Of a stretch of 14,925 nucleotides of DNA, positions 6,792-14,278 are shown in pieces. Position 1 is the stretch's first letter, and every line of letters starts with the position of its first letter. The DNA lies in NCBI GenBank assembly GCA_036752825.1, contig DAIORV010000051.1, positions 1 to 14,925 on the forward strand, read 5' to 3'. Below the pieces are notes generated by a model that searched no databases, was not told the DNA's origin, and saw only the letters and a program-made list of their open reading frames with translations. The translations under genes were made by a program, and so were the position numbers. This DNA is from UBA5177 sp002413265 (lineage in GTDB: Bacteria; Chloroflexota; UBA5177).

Positions 6792-8353
6792 AAGCCCACC
6801 TTCTTTACGAAGATCAAGACTTCAACTTCGGTGCTGATCTTCCGCCCAATCATGAGGACTTGATCCAAGACCTCGACCTGACCACCCTGCTCCGGGCGAT
6901 GTCACTCGGCGACAACTTTCTCTTCGAGGTGTCGAGGAGAGTGGTGCTGGCGAGCCTCGACAACCCAGAGGCCGTCCTCTACCGCCAGCATGTCCTCGCC
7001 GATTGCATGGCCGTGCCGCAGATCATCAGGCAGATGTACGCCATCGCCGTGGGCGCGCTCGAGGACAAGCGAAAAATCTGGGGATATAGTTCAGCTTATC
7101 CCTCAGCTATCCTGTCTCACGCGGTCAACCAACTCGAAGCCGCCGTCATTCGACTCAAGGAACTGCGCAAAATCGCCGACGACCACGCGGAGAAGGTCCA
7201 CTCCGCCGGCTTGACGATGCTGTTTCGCGCACTGCGAAGCGAGCTGGACGACGAGTACCTCCGGACCATTGTCGAGCATCTCAAACAGTTACGATTCCGC
7301 AATGGCGAGTTGATCAGCGCGGAACTCGACGGAGACAATAGCGGGATCGGCTTCGTACTCCGCTCGACCGCCGCTGGCAAGCCGAGTTGGAAGGAACGCT
7401 TGGGCATCGGCCCCCGTTCCTCGTATTCCTTCACCATCCCCGCACGCGACGACGCTGGCGCTCAAGCGTTGTCGGACCTCACGAGTCGCGGGATCAATCT
7501 CGTCGCCAACGCGGCCGCCCAGTCCGCCGACCACATTTCAAGCTACTTCACCATGCTCCGGGCGGAGCTGGGTTTCTATGTGAGCTGCCTCAACCTACAG
7601 GACCGTCTCGCCGAAAAGGGGGTCGCGTCATCATTTCCCGAGCCATTGCCACAGCAACCAGCCAGGCTCTGGACCACCGGCTTGTCCGACGTCTGCCTGG
7701 CGCTGCGGGCGGAGATACCAGTCGTTGGTAACGACGTCGACGCCGACGGGAAGTCTTTGGTCATCATCACGGGCGCTAATTCCGGCGGAAAGTCGACATT
7801 TCTGCGGAGCGTCGGGCTAGCCCAGCTCATGATGCAGTGCGGCATGTTTGTCGCAGCTATGGAATATCGGGCGAATGTCTCTTGCGGGGTCTTCACCCAC
7901 TTTATACGTGAGGAGGACGCCACCATGACGAGCGGACGACTCGATGAAGAACTCAAACGCATGAGCGCCATCGCAGATCAGCTCCGTCCGAACTGCCTCA
8001 TGCTCTTCAACGAGTCCTTCGCTGCGACCAATGAGCGCGAAGGATCCGAAATTGGACGCCAGGTCGTCCGTGCACTGCTGGAGGCAGGGATCAAGGTGTT
8101 CTTCGTCAGCCACCAGTTTGATTTCGCTGACGGATTCCACCGCCAGCACGGCGACTTCACCCTTTTTCTGAGAGCCGAGCGACAGGCGAATGGGCAGCGC
8201 AATTACAAGCTCGTTGTGGCCGAGCCTCTCCCAACCAGTTTCGGGGAAGACCTCTATTACCGGTTCGGCTTGTGGCTGGACGAAGAGGACCACCATCCCC
8301 CGACGTCGGGCGCCGGGGAACCCCGGCCGCAGCGGTCCACAGGAGGCGGTTGA
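6788..8353 (+). CDS. MutS-type ATPase B, partner of the upstream MutS gene
   Basis: A 521-aa second MutS-like protein. The helical core contains LYRQHVLADC (64-73), parallel to RYRQEVFRDL in its neighbour. Walker A GANSGGKST is at 329-337, a signature-like TMTSGRLDEELKRM at about 379-392, Walker B LMLFNESFAATNEREG at 403-418 (again Asn-Glu), and the switch VFFVSHQFDFA at 437-447 with the histidine retained. It lacks the mismatch-recognition and connector domains and has no Smr nuclease tail like that of MutS2. The last ~20 residues are Pro/Gly-rich and probably disordered. The ATG at 6788 overlaps the preceding stop (ATGA), fixing the start. Two dissimilar MutS subunits in one operon suggest a heterodimer on branched or recombining DNA; the substrate is not evident. 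It converges on the GTPase gene with 4 bp between stops. Confidence 0.92.
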   Translation: MKAHLLYEDQDFNFGADLPPNHEDLIQDLDLTTLLRAMSLGDNFLFEVSRRVVLASLDNPEAVLYRQHVLADCMAVPQIIRQMYAIAVGALEDKRKIWGYSSAYPSAILSHAVNQLEAAVIRLKELRKIADDHAEKVHSAGLTMLFRALRSELDDEYLRTIVEHLKQLRFRNGELISAELDGDNSGIGFVLRSTAAGKPSWKERLGIGPRSSYSFTIPARDDAGAQALSDLTSRGINLVANAAAQSADHISSYFTMLRAELGFYVSCLNLQDRLAEKGVASSFPEPLPQQPARLWTTGLSDVCLALRAEIPVVGNDVDADGKSLVIITGANSGGKSTFLRSVGLAQLMMQCGMFVAAMEYRANVSCGVFTHFIREEDATMTSGRLDEELKRMSAIADQLRPNCLMLFNESFAATNEREGSEIGRQVVRALLEAGIKVFFVSHQFDFADGFHRQHGDFTLFLRAERQANGQRNYKLVVAEPLPTSFGEDLYYRFGLWLDEEDHHPPTSGAGEPRPQRSTGGG

Positions 8354-8357
8354 CACC

Positions 8358-9998
8358 TCAGCCTCCGCCCAACGACTGGCGCACTGATTGGACGCGGACC
8401 CGAACGTCGCTGGAATCAGCGATGCTCGCATCATGACCTTCCGCCGCACCCTGGGCCCGCGCTACCGCGCCGGCTAAGGCCTCACTCAAGCCCCGGGACG
8501 ATTGTTCCGCCTCGCGGATCCATGCACGAGCAGTTCGATCGACGCTTTGCAACGTCGAGTAGCGCAGCCGGCCGGCGAGGCGGTCGGCATCCTCGATCGC
8601 GCGGTCATGGCGAGCTCGCTCACGCCACCTCCGTCCGACAGCGCCGGGAATGCGCGCTCGGAGCTGGCGCACCCCCATCGCCAGCGCGCCCGGGTCATCC
8701 GCTAAGTCCACCTTGACGGCGTCCACGTTGACCCGAGGTGCCACATCGAACGCAGCGGGGAGCCTCAACCCGAAGGCCTGACCAGCCTCCGCGACAAAGC
8801 GCGTTGCCAACCCGTGTATCCGTTCGGTATGCCGGTCGACCGGACCACGCATCGCGGCGATGAGCGCGTCACCAACCTCGCGCCGCCACGATCCTGCGGC
8901 AGCCACGATTCGATCCGACCACTCATCATCTGCCGCGGCGACGAGCACTGTTGGAAGCGCCTCCCGCATGGCATTCGCCCTCGGCTCGATGACCGTGTCC
9001 GTCGCGCGCCGGCACGCCGCCAGGAGCAGCGTCGACTCCTCAGCGACGGCAACTGCGAGCGCAGTTTGCGCAATTGCAAACGCCATGCGCGCCGCCGCTG
9101 CCTCTCGTGCTGGTTTAGCTGCCGCCGCTGCTTCGAGCTCGAGCGTTGCGTCGACGAGCGACAACAGCGTCGACGCGACGCGAGCTCCGCGCTCGGTCGC
9201 GAGGCTGATCTGGGTCGCCGCGACGTCGTTTTGCAACCACGCGGTCAGCTCCCCCAGACCGTTGTCCGCATGGGCGCTGCGCGCTGAAACCGCGAACAGG
9301 GGGACATCCGAGGTGCCGCACAGCGACGCTACGCGGGAGCGCACGAAGCCTACGGCCTCTCCAGTCTCGTTCGGGGTCAACCGATCGATCTTGTTGAGGC
9401 AGATCGCGATACGCGCGGCTGTGTGTGCCACGTCTTCGAGCAGGCGCGCCTCCGAGTGCGAGAGCGGCGCGTCCACGCTCAGGACGAGCAGCGCGATATC
9501 GACGCGAGGCAGAAAGGCCGACGCAGCCTGCGTGTTGTGGACGTGGACACTGCCGGTTCCAGGTGTATCGACCAAGATCAGGCCGCTCTCGAGCACCGCG
9601 GCCGGATACTCGATGATCGCCTCGCGAACCCCCTTGCGGTTCCCTGGGTTCTCTTGCTCTGAGAGGTAGCCTTGCAGGCCGCCGATATCGATTGCGGCTT
9701 CCGAGCCGTCCAGGAGGCGAAGTGTTGCCCGTTGTCGAACACCGAAACGCACCAGTGCCGGGACCGCGGTTATCGGAAGCACACCCGTCGGCAGCAGGTC
9801 TGCCCCGAGCAGCCCGTTGATAAGCGTCGTTTTGCCACGCTTGAACTCGCCGATCACGGCGACGTACAGGCCGAGCCCGGCCAACTTCTCGGCCGTCTCC
9901 TCAGCAAGATAGCGCTGTGCAATCGGGAGCACTTCAAGGGATGCGAGCGTTCGGAGTCCCTCTTCGAGGGAGGCTCCGGCTGTGCGAGTCCCTCTCAT
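8358..9998 (-). CDS. Dynamin-family large GTPase
   Basis: A 546-aa protein from the ATG at 9998, or 551 aa from a GTG at 10013. All GTPase motifs are present: P-loop GEFKRGKTT (about 50-58), switch-I threonines in PTGVLPIT (about 70-77), DTPG (144-147) and NKID (202-205), with FAVSAR as a likely G5. The remaining ~330 residues are Ala/Arg-rich and helical, as in the stalk of bacterial dynamin-like proteins, which bind and remodel membranes. The length is normal for a compact member, and no transmembrane segment is obvious. The ATG at 9998 is preferred because a 19-codon leader ORF with a strong ribosome site ends there in an ATGA overlap; neither candidate start has a good site of its own. 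The gene diverges from the IclR gene and shares a duplicated leader with it, suggesting co-regulation. Confidence 0.88.
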   Translation of the reverse strand: MRGTRTAGASLEEGLRTLASLEVLPIAQRYLAEETAEKLAGLGLYVAVIGEFKRGKTTLINGLLGADLLPTGVLPITAVPALVRFGVRQRATLRLLDGSEAAIDIGGLQGYLSEQENPGNRKGVREAIIEYPAAVLESGLILVDTPGTGSVHVHNTQAASAFLPRVDIALLVLSVDAPLSHSEARLLEDVAHTAARIAICLNKIDRLTPNETGEAVGFVRSRVASLCGTSDVPLFAVSARSAHADNGLGELTAWLQNDVAATQISLATERGARVASTLLSLVDATLELEAAAAAKPAREAAAARMAFAIAQTALAVAVAEESTLLLAACRRATDTVIEPRANAMREALPTVLVAAADDEWSDRIVAAAGSWRREVGDALIAAMRGPVDRHTERIHGLATRFVAEAGQAFGLRLPAAFDVAPRVNVDAVKVDLADDPGALAMGVRQLRARIPGAVGRRWRERARHDRAIEDADRLAGRLRYSTLQSVDRTARAWIREAEQSSRGLSEALAGAVARAQGAAEGHDASIADSSDVRVRVQSVRQSLGGG

Positions 9999-10054
9999 CG
10001 CGAAAGACAACACGGCGCGCGATCCCCGATGTGAAGGGATCGACGACTACCCAT
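9995..10054 (-). CDS. 19-codon leader ORF upstream of the dynamin-like GTPase
   Basis: On the minus strand an ATG at 10054 is preceded by AGGAGG with a six-base spacer, the best ribosome site in this region. It encodes MGSRRSLHIGDRAPCCLSR and stops at TGA 9997-9995, overlapping the in-frame GTPase ATG (9998) as ATGA. This is what a translationally coupled leader peptide looks like. The Shine-Dalgarno lies against the 3' arm of the palindrome at 10064-10087, so ribosome access could be controlled. The alternative is that the ORF is incidental and translation starts at the GTG at 10013. No family is recognised. Confidence 0.5.
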   Translation of the reverse strand: MGSRRSLHIGDRAPCCLSR

Positions 10055-10063
10055 GCGGGTCCT

Positions 10064-10087
10064 CCTACCAGTTAAGTGGCTGGTAGG
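10064..10087 (-). promoter_or_regulatory. Palindrome at the GTPase leader (operator or RNA hairpin)
   Basis: CCTACCAG, an 8-base spacer, then CTGGTAGG: a perfect 8-bp inverted repeat. On the minus strand the 3' arm runs into AGGAGG, the ribosome site of the leader ORF. As DNA it fits a dimeric regulator site, plausibly for the divergent IclR protein. As RNA it would be a hairpin that partly hides the Shine-Dalgarno. Confidence 0.65.
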
Positions 10088-10210
10088 GCCCATCAGGCCG
10101 GCTGGCCATTGACGGCGGGACCCATCACCGGGCTGCACTGTGCGGCGTCCTCAGAATAGCACCGGCCGCTTCGCGTGCAGGGTCGGCCGCGAGAGTACAG
10201 ATGGCATACC

Positions 10211-10232
10211 GCGCCGGAGCCTCATCCGGCGC
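10211..10232. other. Perfect 8-bp hairpin inside the divergent region
   Basis: GCGCCGGA (10211-10218) and TCCGGCGC (10225-10232) enclose six bases. No T-run follows on either strand, so it is not a simple terminator. A half-site like the palindrome arm, CACTGGTA, occurs just downstream at 10241-10248 and again at 10331-10338 inside the IclR palindrome. Confidence 0.45.
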
Positions 10233-10318
10233 CACGACTCCACTGGTATCCTTAAGGCGTCCGGCGTTCCGCGGTCCGGCGATGGGTCTCGCCGTAAGGG
10301 GCTTTGTGCCTGATGGGC

Positions 10319-10340
10319 CCTACCAGCTCCCACTGGTAGG
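10319..10340 (+). promoter_or_regulatory. Palindrome at the IclR leader (operator or RNA hairpin)
   Basis: CCTACCAG, a 6-base spacer, then CTGGTAGG: the same arms as the site in front of the GTPase. The 3' arm overlaps the Shine-Dalgarno AGGAG (10338-10342) of the IclR gene. If IclR binds here it would be autoregulated; the same arrangement could also act at the RNA level. IclR-family operators are usually short palindromes of similar size. Confidence 0.65.
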
Positions 10341-10355
10341 AGAACCGTCGATCCC

Positions 10356-11120
10356 GTGCCCAAACCCATCCAATCCATCGAACGAGCCTCGGCCATCCTC
10401 CGGCTCTTATCCGGTCGCACCCGCCGCCTGAGCCTTGCCGAGGTGGCGGGAGAGTTGGGGCTTCTTAAGGGAACCGTCTACGGCATCATGCGCACGCTCC
10501 TATCGGTTGGATTCATCCAGCGGGACCCGGAGTCGGGGAAGTACCGGGTGGGTGCCGCGCTCCTGCACTTGGGGAGCAGCTATCTCGATGGCAACGAGCT
10601 GCGCGCGCGAGCACTCGACTGGGCGGATTGGTTGGCGGCACGCACCAACGAAAGTGTCCGCCTCGGCACTCTGCACGACGGTCAGGTGCTCCTGGTGCAT
10701 CATGTGTTCCGTCCTGACAACAGCCCGCAGATGCTCGAGGTTGGTTTGCTGCTGCCGGCGCATGCGACGGCGATGGGCAAGGTGCTGCTCGCTTTTCACC
10801 CATACCTGATGGCAGAGCTCGGCAGGGGCGCCCTCCAGCGCTTCACGGGTCGCACGATCACGGACCGGAAGCTGCTGACCCTCGAGCTCGAACATGTCGA
10901 AGCCCGGGGTTGGGCATCGTCTCTGGAAGAGCTCATAGAAGGCGAGACGTCATTCGCGGCACCGATACGCGACCGCCAGGGCGTCGCGGTCGGCGCCATC
11001 GCCATCTCAGGACCGACGGAACGACTCTGCGACGACGCCCAACCGCGCAGCGAGCTGGTGTCGTACGTTCGTGAAGGAGCGCGGACAATATCCCGCGACC
11101 TTGGAGCGGTTCCGTGGTAA
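10356..11120 (+). CDS. IclR-family transcriptional regulator
   Basis: A 254-aa protein of standard IclR length. The N-terminal winged helix-turn-helix covers about 5-65, with LSLAEVAGELGLLKGTVYGIMRTL (26-49 region) as the helix-turn-helix, followed by the wing GKYRVG (61-66). The effector-binding domain runs from about 75 to the end and includes the family hallmark HATAMGKVLLAF (136-147). Members are dimers that sense small molecules and repress or activate nearby catabolic or transport genes. The GTG at 10356 is the usable start; its AGGAG is about 13 bases upstream, rather far, and overlaps a palindrome. The divergent GTPase has the same palindrome, and an MFS transporter lies downstream on the same strand after a 420-bp gap. 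The effector cannot be named from sequence. Confidence 0.93.
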   Translation: MPKPIQSIERASAILRLLSGRTRRLSLAEVAGELGLLKGTVYGIMRTLLSVGFIQRDPESGKYRVGAALLHLGSSYLDGNELRARALDWADWLAARTNESVRLGTLHDGQVLLVHHVFRPDNSPQMLEVGLLLPAHATAMGKVLLAFHPYLMAELGRGALQRFTGRTITDRKLLTLELEHVEARGWASSLEELIEGETSFAAPIRDRQGVAVGAIAISGPTERLCDDAQPRSELVSYVREGARTISRDLGAVPW

Positions 11121-11164
11121 CTGCCACAGGGATCCGTACCTGCCATTCACTCCCGCAACGGCTC

Positions 11165-11395
11165 CTACGCGTCGGGACTCTGCGTGGCATCAGCGCGGAG
11201 CAACTCCAGCGCGAATCTGTCGAACACTCTGTGGCGGCCGATGGGAACCTGCAAATGGCGGTGCACACCGCCCGCTTGCGCTTGCAGGTCGAGCAGCCAT
11301 GTTCCACGGCTACCGCGCACCAAGAGAACGTTGTCAAATCGCAGAATCAGACCGCCGCTCTCGGAGCGCTCTGCCACCGGACGTCGATGAGACAT
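11165..11395 (-). CDS. Small hypothetical protein (76 aa)
   Basis: A 76-aa frame of unrecognised family. Two points favour a real gene. GGAGG (11404-11408 on the complement) lies eight bases upstream of the ATG at 11395. The composition is also protein-like, with a hydrophobic and aromatic stretch GLILRFDNVLLVRG (about 16-29) and GTWLLDLQAQ shortly after, and a C-terminal part rich in charged residues (GRHRVFDRFALELLRA). The core could fold as a small beta-rich domain. It is convergent with the IclR gene (45 bp apart) and divergent from the MFS gene (about 145 bp between starts). A competing frame on the plus strand over 11114-11539 looks much less protein-like. Confidence 0.5.
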   Translation of the reverse strand: MSHRRPVAERSESGGLILRFDNVLLVRGSRGTWLLDLQAQAGGVHRHLQVPIGRHRVFDRFALELLRADATQSPDA

Positions 11396-11540
11396 GGCCC
11401 TAACCTCCACGGACATGGTGGTCAGGGGCCATTAGCTCAGCCCGAGCGCTTCCAGGATCCAACGGCCTGCGGCGAGCCCCATCGCCGGCGCAGGACTGTA
11501 CCACCATCCGCAGCTCACGACTGCAGGCGGGAGGAATGAA

Positions 11541-12809
11541 ATGACGCGCGAGCAGCCCAATCCGCCTGGCCGCAACGTCGCAGCCGAGCCGGCGGATAAC
11601 GCGGACGTCGACACCAACGAACCCTGGTTCGGCGCCGGCGTCGTCGGCGTCGCCGGCGCGAGTTTCTTCTCCGACACCGGCCACGAGATCACCACGGCGA
11701 TCCTGCCGTCGTTCATCACGGCCACGCTCCATGCATCCGCGGGCGCACTCGGCCTCGTCGAGGGACTCAGCGACGGGCTGATGGGACTTGCAAAACTCGG
11801 CGCCGGCCCACTGGCCAACCAGCCACATCGACGGAGCCGACTCGCGAGTGGAGGGTATCTCGGCACCGCCGTCGCGACCGGGTTGATAGGGCTCAGCGCG
11901 GCAGTGTGGCAGGTCGGCGTCCTCCGCGCACTCGCTTGGTTCTCCCGAGGGGTGCGATCGCCTGCTCGAGACAGTATTCTCGCGTCCGTTGCTCCGCCGC
12001 GCGCCTACGGGCGTGCATTCGGCCTCGAGCGAGCCGGTGACAATCTCGGCGCCGTCGCGGGTCCGCTTCTCGCCGCCGTGCTAGTAACGTGGATCGGCAT
12101 TCGCCCCGCGCTCTATATCGCAGCCATACCGGGAGCGTTCGCGGTGGTAGCAATCACGCTGGCGGCCCGCGCCTCGCGAGAAAAGGTACCCATGGCTCGA
12201 CGCAAATTCTCGTTCGAGTTCAGGCGTTTGCGCAAAGCGGGTTTGCTTCGCCCGATGATTCCGGTCGCCGCATTTGAGCTCGGCAACGTCGCCACCACGC
12301 TGCTCATCCTAAGAGCAATGCAACTGCTCCAACAGGGTGGCCTGACGCTGACGGCTGCGACCTCACTCGCTGTGCTGATCTACGCGGCGCACAACGCATT
12401 CGGGGCCGTGGTGGCGGCCGTCGGCGGCCATTGGATCGATCGGGCGGGACCACGGGTTGTCTTTGCGTGCGCGGCACTGCTCTACGTGGTTGCCTACAGT
12501 GGCTTCGCCGCTCCGGACCAGTCCTGGTGGACGTTGTTGATTGCGTTCTCACTCGCCGGAAGCGGGATCGGCCTGGCCGAGACCGCCGAATCGACATTGG
12601 TCGCTCGTGCACTCCCAGACGAGCTCCGGGGCAGTGGTTTCGGCATGCTTGGAGCCATTCAGGCTGGTGGCGGCTTCGCCTCGTCCGCAGTCGTCGGACT
12701 TCTCTACGCGCTGGCGTCGCCGCTCATCGGATTTGCGTACGCGGCTGCGTGGATGGTTATTGCGCTGGTCGGGTCGGTTGTTCTACGGACACCTTCCTCG
12801 GCCACCTGA
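11541..12809 (+). CDS. Major facilitator superfamily transporter
   Basis: A 422-aa MFS permease. An acidic, Pro-rich N-terminus of about 28 residues precedes roughly 12 hydrophobic segments. Landmarks are FFSDTGHEITTAILPSFI (42-59) in helix 1, a degenerate motif A GPLANQPHRRSRL (89-101) in the loop after helix 2, and RGVRSPARDSILASVAPP (136-153), then RAGDNLGAVAGPLLAA (164-179), in helices 4-5. A second motif-A-like loop, GGHWIDRAGPRVV, lies in the C-terminal half. Such transporters use the proton gradient; the RxxRxPARD pattern recalls actinobacterial drug or metabolite exporters, but the substrate cannot be inferred. The ATG at 11541 has GGGAGGA eight to nine bases upstream. The gene may be a target of the upstream IclR regulator, although the palindrome is not found in front of it. 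Confidence 0.9.
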   Translation: MTREQPNPPGRNVAAEPADNADVDTNEPWFGAGVVGVAGASFFSDTGHEITTAILPSFITATLHASAGALGLVEGLSDGLMGLAKLGAGPLANQPHRRSRLASGGYLGTAVATGLIGLSAAVWQVGVLRALAWFSRGVRSPARDSILASVAPPRAYGRAFGLERAGDNLGAVAGPLLAAVLVTWIGIRPALYIAAIPGAFAVVAITLAARASREKVPMARRKFSFEFRRLRKAGLLRPMIPVAAFELGNVATTLLILRAMQLLQQGGLTLTAATSLAVLIYAAHNAFGAVVAAVGGHWIDRAGPRVVFACAALLYVVAYSGFAAPDQSWWTLLIAFSLAGSGIGLAETAESTLVARALPDELRGSGFGMLGAIQAGGGFASSAVVGLLYALASPLIGFAYAAAWMVIALVGSVVLRTPSSAT

Positions 12810-13015
12810 TCCATCCTCAAGACAACCCGTTGCGCGAATAGCAGGGTCGCTTCGTCCCCTCCACGCCAGCCGGTGCTACGAACAAGCGCTGACTTGCCTC
12901 GCCGCATGTAGAGTCGCAGACCCGGTGCGATGAGGCCCGCTCCTCGAATCGCCGGGTAGCTCCGGCTGATGGCTTCTACCGAATGTCGTCGGCATGAAGT
13001 CCCTTGGAGGAGCTC
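12810..13015. promoter_or_regulatory. Intergenic region before the antiporter, with a strong ribosome site
   Basis: About 206 bp between the MFS stop and the antiporter start. The only clear signal is GGAGGAG (13006-13012), just before the GTG at 13016. No confident promoter, terminator or repeat was seen. Confidence 0.4.
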
Positions 13016-14239
13016 GTGAACACCTATGCAGTCGCGGCGGCGTGGATGGCGATGGCGCTGGCAGCGTCACTCATCAGCATCCGAATCGGAATATCTGTGG
13101 CTCTCGTCGAGATCGTCGTCGGGGCAGTCCTCGGGAACCTGCCGGTCGTGAGCGGCCAGATCCAGCAGACTGCATTCACGACTTTCCTGGCGACCGTAGG
13201 CTCAGTTCTCCTAACGTTTTTGGCGGGCGCCGAGATCGACCCAGTAACGCTCCGCCGACACTGGCGATCGAGCCTGGCCATCGGCTTTGTGTCCTTCCTC
13301 CTGCCACTCGCCGGTGCCTTCGCCTTGTGTCTGCTGGTGCTCCATTGGACCTTGCAGGCTGCGGAGATCGGGGGCATCGCCTTGAGCACCACCTCGGTAG
13401 CGGTCGTGTATGCGGTAATGGTTGAGACAGGACTAAACCGGCAGGACATCGGCAAGCTCATACTCGCCGCCTGCTTCGTGACCGACCTCGGAACCGTGCT
13501 CGCCCTGGGCGGACTCTTCGCATCCTACGGACCTCTGCTCGCGGCATTCATCGGCGCAAGCCTCCTAGTGCTACCGCTAGTCCCTTGGGCGACGCGGCAG
13601 GTCATTAAGCATTTCGGGCACCGCGTCAGTGAGCCTGAGATCAAGTTCCTAATGTTGGTGCTCTTCGGGCTGGGAGCCCTCGCATCGGCCGCTGGCAGCG
13701 AGGCGGTGCTGCCCGCCTATGTCGCTGGGCTGGTTGTGGCCGGGGTCTTTCTGCATGACCGCGTGCTAATGGACCGAATGCGGTCGATCGCATTTGCGCT
13801 GCTCACACCTTTCTTTTTTCTCCGTGCGGGGCTACTCATTTCAGCACCAGCCCTGCTCTCTGGTGCAGGTGTCATCGCGTTGCTGTTCGGCGTGAAAATG
13901 GTCTGCAAGGGCGCCGGCGTGTGGCCCGTTGCTGCCGCCTTTGGGATTCCGCGTCGCGAGAGGAATTACACGACCCTCCTGATGGCCACCGGTTTGACGT
14001 TCGGGTCGATCGCCGCCCTCTTTGGATTGACCCACAACCTGATCGATCAGCAGCAGTATTCTGAGCTCGTCTCTGTCGTTATTCTCTCGGCCCTCGTCCC
14101 GACAATCATCGCTCAGCAGCTCTTCAAACCATTGGCAGTGGATATCGAGGAGGAGGAAGCACTCGGCGCGGAGGATGCGGCTATCCTTCACCGGAGGACG
14201 GCTCGACCGCCGGGACAGAGATCTCTTAACGATGTCTGA
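13016..14239 (+). CDS. CPA-type monovalent cation/proton antiporter
   Basis: A 407-aa membrane protein with about 12 hydrophobic segments, matching the Na+/H+ exchanger fold of the CPA families. LLTFLAGAEID (65-75) corresponds to the FLAGLEID segment of KefB-type members. IALSTTSVAVVYAVM (121-135) is the unwound-helix region, FVTDLGTVLALGG (154-166) contains the ion-binding aspartate (Asp157), and TPFFFLRAGLLI lies near 260-275. CPA2 members usually have DD or QD at the ion site; here it is Thr-Asp. There is no C-terminal TrkA/RCK domain; the tail ends in an acidic EEEEALGAEDA stretch. It should exchange Na+ or K+ for protons across the inner membrane. The GTG at 13016 is chosen because GGAGGAG is directly upstream; an in-frame TTG at 13004 would place that site inside the gene. 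Confidence 0.9.
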   Translation: MNTYAVAAAWMAMALAASLISIRIGISVALVEIVVGAVLGNLPVVSGQIQQTAFTTFLATVGSVLLTFLAGAEIDPVTLRRHWRSSLAIGFVSFLLPLAGAFALCLLVLHWTLQAAEIGGIALSTTSVAVVYAVMVETGLNRQDIGKLILAACFVTDLGTVLALGGLFASYGPLLAAFIGASLLVLPLVPWATRQVIKHFGHRVSEPEIKFLMLVLFGLGALASAAGSEAVLPAYVAGLVVAGVFLHDRVLMDRMRSIAFALLTPFFFLRAGLLISAPALLSGAGVIALLFGVKMVCKGAGVWPVAAAFGIPRRERNYTTLLMATGLTFGSIAALFGLTHNLIDQQQYSELVSVVILSALVPTIIAQQLFKPLAVDIEEEEALGAEDAAILHRRTARPPGQRSLNDV

Positions 14240-14278
14240 GGCAACTGGGCAGGCGCGCCGTTCTTAGGCTGCTCTCCA

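Larger units (their letters stand above)
10036..10355. repeat. Inverted duplication forming the divergent GTPase/IclR control region
   Basis: The two ends of this 320-bp region are inverted copies of each other. The perfect 19-bp arms are CTGGTAGGGCCCATCAGGC (10080-10098) and its reverse complement (10308-10326). Homology continues outward through the palindromes (10064-10087 and 10319-10340) to GGGATCGAC (10036-10044) and GTCGATCCC (10347-10355), with a 14-bp length difference. The central ~210 bp is unique and holds an 8-bp hairpin. It could be an inverted duplication of a regulatory leader or a small element with long terminal inverted repeats; no clear target-site duplication was seen. 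Confidence 0.8.

Noticed and set aside
8860..9669. A 269-aa plus-strand frame opposite the GTPase gene
   Set aside because: It is Ala/Ser/Arg low-complexity and antisense to clear GTPase motifs.
11432..11518. A 28-aa minus-strand micro-ORF ending in GLAAGRWILEALGLS
   Set aside because: It has a plausible protein-like end but only a GTG start and no ribosome site. It may be a remnant; not enough to call.
11114..11539. A 141-aa plus-strand frame between the IclR and MFS genes
   Set aside because: It is His/Arg/Gln-rich without domain-like pattern, and the minus-strand 76-aa frame has the better ribosome site and composition.
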